Positions 6,908-11,124 of a stretch of 11,124 nt of DNA are shown here, one piece after another. Every line of letters begins with the position of its first letter. The stretch's first letter is position 1. The DNA lies in the NCBI GenBank assembly GCA_013695295.1, contig JACDAS010000249.1:1-11124 (forward strand), in the 5' to 3' direction. A program made the position numbers and the translations under genes. Under the pieces are notes generated by a model that was not told where the DNA came from, did no database searches, and was given only the letters and a program-made list of their open reading frames with translations. This DNA is from Actinomycetota bacterium. Its GTDB lineage: Bacteria > Actinomycetota > Thermoleophilia > Gaiellales > Gaiellaceae.

Positions 6908-7620
6908 GACCGCTCGTCCTCTGCTACCACGCCGTCTCGGACCGCTGGCCGCACGCGCTCGCGGTCGAGGCCGGGACGCTCGAGCGTCAGGTGCGGGCGC
7001 TGCTCCGTCGGGGGTTTCGCCCCGTCGGCGCCGCCGAGGCGGTCGAGGGGAGGGGAAAGTTGCTGCACGTCACCTTCGACGACGCGTATCGCACCGCCGC
7101 CCTGGCGCTGCCGGCGCTCGAGCGGCTGGGCGTGCCGGTCACCGTCTTCGCGTGCAGCGGCTACGCCGCCGATGGTCGCGCCTTCGACGTGCCCGAGCTC
7201 GCCGCGGACGCGGCGCGCTACCCGGGCGAGCTCTTGACGATGCCCTGGAGCGAGCTTCGCGCACTCGCCGAGCGCGGCATCGAGATCGGGTCGCACACGA
7301 TTACGCACCCTCACCTGTCCCGGCTCTCGGACGGCGAGATCGAGCGTGAGCTGACCGAGTCGCGAGCGCAGTTCGAGGCGGAGCTGGGGCGACCGTGCAG
7401 GTTCCTTGCGTATCCCTACGGCGAGACGGACGGTCGCGTCGTCGCCGCCGCCAAGGCCGCCGGCTACGAGGCAGCGTGGGCCTTGCCGGGGCGGGAAGAT
7501 CGCATCGACCGCTACGCGCTGCCCCGTGTCGGCATCTACCGAGGCGACGGCGCTCTCCGCCTGCGCCTCAAGACGACGGCCGCGGTCCGCGGGCAGGCCG
7601 CCCGCCTGCGGGTCACGTAG
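6904..7620 (+). CDS. Polysaccharide deacetylase (NodB / CE4 family)
   Basis: The 238-residue protein is a compact NodB-homology domain. Motif 1 is TFDDAY with D59 (catalytic base) and D60 (metal ligand). Motif 2 is SHTITHPHL with metal-binding H131 and H135. Motif 3 is FLAYPYGE (Y170-E174). All metal-site residues are kept, so it should be active. The family removes N- or O-acetyl groups from chitin-like, peptidoglycan or exopolysaccharide sugars. No signal peptide or membrane span is present, so it may act on a cytoplasmic lipid-linked intermediate or leave by another route. The GTG at 6904 gives MRPLVLCYHAVSD, a usual family N-terminus, and the GTGA overlap with the 91-codon ORF. The alternative GTG at 6850 would add 18 Arg-rich residues. 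Its place after the Wzz/kinase and polymerase genes points to modification of the same polymer. Confidence 0.92.
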   Translation: MRPLVLCYHAVSDRWPHALAVEAGTLERQVRALLRRGFRPVGAAEAVEGRGKLLHVTFDDAYRTAALALPALERLGVPVTVFACSGYAADGRAFDVPELAADAARYPGELLTMPWSELRALAERGIEIGSHTITHPHLSRLSDGEIERELTESRAQFEAELGRPCRFLAYPYGETDGRVVAAAKAAGYEAAWALPGREDRIDRYALPRVGIYRGDGALRLRLKTTAAVRGQAARLRVT

Positions 7621-7715
7621 AGCCTCGCCTTCCCGCGGTATCTCACAAGCGAGGGTCGAGCCGCGGCCCCGCGGCGACGGCGTCGTCGTGCGGCCTCGCG
7701 GGCGCGCGCCTGGCG
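7621..7715. terminator. Convergent gap with GC hairpin, possible bidirectional terminator
   Basis: The deacetylase and the leftward epimerase gene converge on this 95-base gap. A perfect palindromic block, GCCGCGG-CC-CCGCGGC, sits at 7660-7675, and CCTCGC (7623-7628) can pair with GCGAGG (7649-7654). Convergent placement favours a terminator, but neither hairpin has a T-run, and GC-rich palindromes arise easily at this base composition. Confidence 0.35.
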
Positions 7716-8708
7716 CTACGTCTCGATTTCCTCGAGCTGGATCGGGGCTCGTCGCGTGTGCTCGATCACGTCGGCGAGGATCCGGTCGAGGTCGAGGCTG
7801 GGTCTCCAGCCGATCGCGGCCGCGATCTTGTCGATCGACGGGCGCCGGTGCAGCATGTCCTCGATCCCCTGACCGTAGACCTCGTCGTACGGGACGAAGA
7901 CGACCTCCGAGCGCGACCCGCTGCAGGTGAGGACGCGGTCGGCGAGGTCGAGGATGGAGATGCTCTCGGTCGACCCCACGTTGTAGATCTCGCCCGAGGT
8001 CGCGGGGTTGTTCATCACGCCCTCGAGGGCGCGGATCGTGTCCGAGACGTGGCAGAAGCAGCGCGTCTGCCCGCCGTCGCCGTGCACCTCGAGCGGCCGG
8101 CCGGCGAGCGCGCTCTGCACGAACCGCGGGACGACCATCCCGTACTGGCCACTCTGGCGGGGGCCGACCGTGTTGAAGAGGCGGACGATCACGCAGTCGA
8201 GGCCTCGCTCCTGGTGGTAGGCGAGCGCTAGGAACTCGTCCATGGCCTTGGAGTCGGCGTACGCCCAGCGCCTCACGGTCGTCGGGCCGTAGATGCGGCG
8301 CGCGCTCTCCTCGAGCGCCCGCTCCTCGCGGTGGTCGCCGTACACCTCCGACGTGGACGCGATCAGCACCCGCTTGCCGAAGCGGTTGCAGTGCTCGAGG
8401 ACCACCTCGGTGCCCTGGACGTTCGTGACGATCGTCTGCACGGGTTGCTCCACGATCAGGCGCACGCCGACCGCGGCAGCGAGGTGGTAGACGACGTCGC
8501 ACTTGTAGACGAGCTCGTTGACGACGGCCGGTGAGAGCACTGAGTCGACGACGAGATGGAAGTCGCGGCGGTCGCGCAGGTGCTGCACGTTCTGGATCGA
8601 GCCGGTCGAGAGATCGTCGAGCGCGAACACCTCGACGCCCTCGTCCAGCAGGAGCTCTGAGAGGTGCGACCCGATGAAGCCGGCGCCGCCTGTGACGAGG
8701 GCCTTCAC
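7716..8708 (-). CDS. NAD-dependent nucleotide-sugar epimerase/dehydratase (extended SDR)
   Basis: The 330-residue protein is a full-length extended short-chain dehydrogenase. The N-terminal NAD-binding motif is TGGAGFIGS (G7, G10, G13), and D31-D32 close the second strand where the NAD ribose is held. STSEVYG carries T119 at the catalytic Ser/Thr position, and YADSK supplies Y150 and K154. RLFNTVGPRQ and the later RCFCHVSD resemble UDP-glucuronate decarboxylase and UDP-glucose 4-epimerase relatives. The family oxidises C4 of a nucleotide sugar and then epimerises, decarboxylates or dehydrates it; which of these applies cannot be decided by eye. It would supply an activated sugar in the cytoplasm for the local polysaccharide. 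Start is GTG 8708, giving MKALVTGG at the usual spacing, although no strong ribosome binding site is visible. It lies 73 bases after the ligase-like gene on the same strand, so the two may be co-transcribed. Confidence 0.92.
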   Translation of the reverse strand: MKALVTGGAGFIGSHLSELLLDEGVEVFALDDLSTGSIQNVQHLRDRRDFHLVVDSVLSPAVVNELVYKCDVVYHLAAAVGVRLIVEQPVQTIVTNVQGTEVVLEHCNRFGKRVLIASTSEVYGDHREERALEESARRIYGPTTVRRWAYADSKAMDEFLALAYHQERGLDCVIVRLFNTVGPRQSGQYGMVVPRFVQSALAGRPLEVHGDGGQTRCFCHVSDTIRALEGVMNNPATSGEIYNVGSTESISILDLADRVLTCSGSRSEVVFVPYDEVYGQGIEDMLHRRPSIDKIAAAIGWRPSLDLDRILADVIEHTRRAPIQLEEIET

Positions 8709-8781
8709 GCGCTGCAGGCTACAAGAGCAGTCTGCCGATTTCGCCCGGCGCGCCCGGCCCGGCCGGTGCGTCGGCGGCGAG

Positions 8782-10695
8782 TCAGCGACGCTCGGCCCGC
8801 TCGAGGGCCTCCTCGATGAACGGGTCGCGCGGGTCGAGTCTCCTCGCGATCCGCAGCGTCTCGCGCGCGTCCTGCCGGCGCCCTGCGTCGAGGTAGGCGA
8901 CGCCGAGCAGGTACTGGAGGGCGGCCGACTCGGGCTCCTGGCCGACGGCCTCCTCGAGCGGCGGGATCTTCTCCGCAGGCGTGCGCGCGAGGGCAGCTCG
9001 GATCACGAAAGGCTCCACGGAGAGCGGGTCGAGGCGATGGGCCCACCGCAGGTCGCGGGCCGCGTCGGGCGCGCCGGAGAGGGCCTGGGAGGTCAATTTC
9101 GAAGCGATCCAGGGCGGCGCGAAGGCCACCAGCGAGACGACGACCGCCGCGATCGCCGCCGGACGGATGCTCCGCGTGCGTAGAGGCTCGCCGTCGTCGG
9201 ATGAAGCCCCGATCCCAAGCAGCAGGATGAACGGCAGCGTTACGGCAGGGAAGGTCCAGATCCAGTCGCCGGAGGCGTGGACGAGCCAGTAGACCCCGCC
9301 CGCGAGCGCCGCCGCCGCCGGCACGCGTCGGCGCCTCGCGCGTCTGGTGGCGAGGACGAGCGGGAAGCCGATCGCCCCGCCGAGCAGGGCGAGCCCGACC
9401 GCCCCCTCCTCCATCAGCAGCTCGATCGGAAGCGAGTGCGCCCTCGCCGGAGTCTCCGGGCTGCGACGCTTCTGCAGGTAGACGGGCCCGAAAGAGCGCG
9501 CACCGGCGCCGGCGACGGGGGCCTCGCGAAACTCGTTCAGCGAGACGCGCCAGAAGTCGTAGCGATTCGACCCGAGCGAGAGGAGGTGCGTGCTCGTGCG
9601 CTCGTCGCCCGACGGGAGCTTCTTGAACGCCCGCCACTGGCGTCCGGCGAAGCCGCCGGGGTCGTCGACCGCGACGAGGAACGTCGCGGCGCCCGCCACG
9701 GCCGCGACGGCGACCAGCGCCGCGACGACCCACCCGGCCAGCCTCCGGGCCGCGCGCGAGATCTCGATCCTCACGTCGAGCAGGGCGTACAGGAGGCCGA
9801 TGCCCGTGGCCACGCCGGCCAGGGCGAGGAGCCAGACCCCTGCGTTGTGGATCGCCGACGCCGTCGCGGCGTCCCCCTCCGCCCGGAACGGCTCGGTCAG
9901 GGGCCAGAAACCGGCGGCCACGAGGGCGGCGGCGACGGCCGTGGGCACCAGCACCCGCAGACGCGGGGGGCAGAGCGCGAAGAACACGATCGTCGACGCG
10001 GCGAGCGCGATCACGCCGCCCTTGCTCTGCGCGAGCAGCCCGCCGGCGAGCAGGGCCGTGGCCCCCCCGACGGCGAGCGCGCGCAGGAGCGGGTGCGCCT
10101 GCCGCCGTGCCGCCAGGGTCACCGCCGGCCAGAAGGCCACCAGCAGGATCGCGGCCTGAGCGTTCGCGTAGTCGATGGGGAACGAGAGCCGGCCCTCCTC
10201 GAACAGCTCGAGTGGCCTGGCAGAGACGATCAGCTCGACCGCGGTCGCCACGGAGAGGCTCGCCATTCCAAGGACGAGCACGGCCATGGCCATGAGCCGG
10301 TCGGACGGGCTCCGAAGCGTCAAGATCGGGACCGCGAACGCCGTCGCGTAGAACGCTGTCAGCAGCGCCTCGTCCCGGGCGAGCGACGGGACGGGCGACC
10401 ACGTCAGCGAGAGGCCGGCCCACACGGCCAGCGCAAGCAGCAGGCCGAGCCCGAGGAGCGCCTCCCGGTCGGGGCGGACGGCGACGCGCGAGAACAGGAT
10501 CGTCGCGAGCACGAGCGCCGCGAGCACGGCGTAGGCGAGCCAGTCGGCCGCCGCGATGCTCCCGTGCTCGCGCCAGGCCATCGCCCAGGCCGCGGCCACG
10601 AGCGCCGCTGTCGGCAGGACGCGAACAAGCGAGGAGGAGCCGCCGCCCGCGAGCGCGGGGGCTGGCGACCGGGCCTCGGGCTCGACCAGCGTCAT
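8782..10695 (-). CDS. O-antigen ligase-like membrane protein with C-terminal TPR-like region
   Basis: The 637-residue protein has about ten or more membrane spans, a large loop, further spans, and then a soluble tail. The loop holds NRYDFW, GAGARSFGPVYLQ and HSLPIELLMEEGAVGLAL, with H420 at the conserved loop position of the WaaL/Wzy_C family. Residues 542-637 look like two or three TPR-type helical pairs (ARDLRWAHRLDP, LQYLLGVAYLDAGRRQDA, ETLRIARRLDP), which usually mediate protein contacts and, by membrane topology, may lie outside. The family polymerises or ligates lipid-linked glycans. It is longer than the other ligase-like protein in this window and differs clearly in sequence, so it is not a recent duplicate. 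ATG 10695 is preferred to the in-frame TTG at 10704 because GGCGG lies directly upstream. It is divergent from clpC and upstream of the epimerase gene. Polymerase versus ligase, and the substrate, are undetermined. Confidence 0.88.
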   Translation of the reverse strand: MTLVEPEARSPAPALAGGGSSSLVRVLPTAALVAAAWAMAWREHGSIAAADWLAYAVLAALVLATILFSRVAVRPDREALLGLGLLLALAVWAGLSLTWSPVPSLARDEALLTAFYATAFAVPILTLRSPSDRLMAMAVLVLGMASLSVATAVELIVSARPLELFEEGRLSFPIDYANAQAAILLVAFWPAVTLAARRQAHPLLRALAVGGATALLAGGLLAQSKGGVIALAASTIVFFALCPPRLRVLVPTAVAAALVAAGFWPLTEPFRAEGDAATASAIHNAGVWLLALAGVATGIGLLYALLDVRIEISRAARRLAGWVVAALVAVAAVAGAATFLVAVDDPGGFAGRQWRAFKKLPSGDERTSTHLLSLGSNRYDFWRVSLNEFREAPVAGAGARSFGPVYLQKRRSPETPARAHSLPIELLMEEGAVGLALLGGAIGFPLVLATRRARRRRVPAAAALAGGVYWLVHASGDWIWTFPAVTLPFILLLGIGASSDDGEPLRTRSIRPAAIAAVVVSLVAFAPPWIASKLTSQALSGAPDAARDLRWAHRLDPLSVEPFVIRAALARTPAEKIPPLEEAVGQEPESAALQYLLGVAYLDAGRRQDARETLRIARRLDPRDPFIEEALERAERR

Positions 10696-10708
10696 CCGCC
10701 GCAAACGC

Positions 10709-10782
10709 TAGATGGTTGATCGGAAATTCGCGTACCCGCAGGGCCACCAGCTGCGCTGCGTGAATTTCCGATCAAGCATCTA
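10709..10782. repeat. Long imperfect inverted repeat, 24-bp arms
   Basis: The arm at 10709-10732 matches the reverse complement of 10759-10782 at 22 of 24 positions, around a 26-base loop. Both arms share the core TTGATCGGAAATTC. The arms are richer in A and T than their surroundings. The left arm ends 13 bases before the ligase-like ATG, so on that transcript the hairpin would lie in the leader close to the ribosome binding region. It could be a paired operator, a leader hairpin, or a miniature mobile element remnant. No obvious target-site duplication flanks it and no second copy is seen in this window. Confidence 0.75.
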
Positions 10783-10842
10783 CGAGATGGCCGACCCGCC
10801 GGCGAGCGCCCCGGCGCCGTGCGGCGCCAGTCTCGCCCCGGC

Positions 10843-10869
10843 GTGACCCCCCAGGGCCTCGGGTAAGAT
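10843..10869 (+). promoter_or_regulatory. Candidate promoter for clpC
   Basis: TAAGAT at 10864-10869 fits the TANNNT -10 form. GTGACC at 10843-10848 is a weak -35 match, 15 bases upstream, shorter than the usual spacer. This would give a leader of roughly 50 bases before the TTG start. No complete HspR (HAIR) or CtsR operator is seen. Confidence 0.3.
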
Positions 10870-10913
10870 GGGCTCAGGTCGGGAGCGCGACTACCGATCA
10901 GGGAGTCAAGCGC

Positions 10914-10920
10914 AAAGGGG
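10914..10920 (+). promoter_or_regulatory. Ribosome binding site for clpC TTG start
   Basis: AAAGGGG lies 8 bases before the TTG at 10929, and GAAGAGGG follows. Together with the family-typical MFERFT start this fixes the unusual initiation codon. Confidence 0.7.
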
Positions 10921-10928
10921 GAAGAGGG

Positions 10929-11124
10929 TTGTTCGAACGTTTCACCGAACGGGCTCGTCAGGTGGTCGTGCTGGCCCAGGACGAGGCGCGCGCGCTCAAG
11001 CACAACTACATCGGCACCGAGCACATCTTGCTCGGCCTGCTCCGCGAGGAGGAGGGCCTTGCTGCCCGCGTCCTCGAGTCGCTCGACATCACGGTGGAGG
11101 AGGTTCGCGCCCAGGTCGCACGGA
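10929..11124 (+). CDS. clpC: ClpC ATPase, N-terminal fragment
   Basis: The gene runs off the right edge; 65 codons are visible. The sequence begins MFERFTERARQVVVLAQDEA and continues HNYIGTEHILLGLL, the first Clp-N repeat of ClpC and nearly identical in pattern to actinobacterial ClpC1. The full protein is a Hsp100 AAA+ unfoldase of roughly 800 or more residues that feeds substrates to the ClpP protease in the cytoplasm. This N-domain binds adaptors and phospho-arginine-tagged or other substrates in related systems. Start is TTG, supported by a purine-rich ribosome binding site and by exact alignment with the family N-terminus. The ATPase motifs lie beyond the window, so intactness cannot be judged. 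It is divergent from the ligase-like gene and probably unrelated to the polysaccharide genes in function. Confidence 0.95.
   Translation, partial: MFERFTERARQVVVLAQDEARALKHNYIGTEHILLGLLREEEGLAARVLESLDITVEEVRAQVAR

Noticed and set aside
6886..8502. 538-codon minus-strand frame across the deacetylase and epimerase genes
   Set aside because: It overlaps two genes with intact catalytic motifs and has low-complexity Arg/Gly/Asp composition.
8705..10747. 680-codon minus-strand frame overlapping the ligase-like gene
   Set aside because: Arg/Ala/Gly-rich with no domains; the 8782-10695 frame has membrane spans, the Wzy_C loop motif and a TPR-like tail.
10890..10920. Possible HspR or CtsR heat-shock operator before clpC
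   Set aside because: AGTCAAG at 10904-10910 looks like a half site, but no partner half lies at the required spacing for either regulator.
1..11124. CRISPR arrays, tRNA or rRNA genes, integrases and transposases
   Set aside because: I looked for spaced direct repeats, cloverleaf-like segments and recombinase motifs and found none; no att-like duplication accompanies the polysaccharide genes.

Overview
The window is about 11 kb of very GC-rich DNA. Genes are densely packed, codons end mostly in G or C, and GTG and TTG starts are common. The start of a ClpC-type protein at the right edge is close to the actinobacterial form. Together these point to a high-GC actinobacterium. A deep-branching class such as Thermoleophilia is my best guess, from protein style and not from a marker gene. 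There are no rRNA or tRNA genes, CRISPR arrays or recognisable transposases.

Layout, left to right: the 3' end of a metallophosphoesterase (purple acid phosphatase-like) at 2-505 (+). A secreted multidomain protein with a carbohydrate-binding-like domain, a proline run, a fibronectin type III domain and a C-terminal domain of unknown function at 615-2351 (+). A GT4-type glycosyltransferase at 2362-3552 (-). A rightward gene run follows: a Wzz/BY-kinase fusion (3618-5126), a Wzy/O-antigen-ligase-like membrane protein (5193-6635), a 91-residue unknown protein (6632-6907) and a NodB-type polysaccharide deacetylase (6904-7620). A leftward pair follows: a second O-antigen-ligase-like protein with a C-terminal TPR-like region (8782-10695) and an extended-SDR nucleotide-sugar epimerase/dehydratase (7716-8708). 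A 230-base divergent region with a 24-bp inverted repeat leads into the first 65 codons of clpC (10929 onward).

The central 2362-10695 block reads as part of an exopolysaccharide or capsule locus of the Wzx/Wzy type. The epimerase would supply a nucleotide sugar, the glycosyltransferase would build the repeat unit, one or both Wzy/ligase proteins would polymerise or attach it, the Wzz/BY-kinase would set chain length, and the deacetylase would remove acetyl groups. No initiating sugar-phosphate transferase, Wzx flippase or tyrosine phosphatase lies in the window, so the pathway is incomplete here. The secreted protein might act on or bind a surface glycan, but only its architecture and position suggest this.

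Nothing here is clearly a new biological system. The points most worth a second look are the small ORF joined to both neighbours by 4-base overlaps, the inverted repeat between the ligase gene and clpC, the repeat-flanked hairpin between the kinase and polymerase genes, and the unknown C-terminal domain of the secreted protein.
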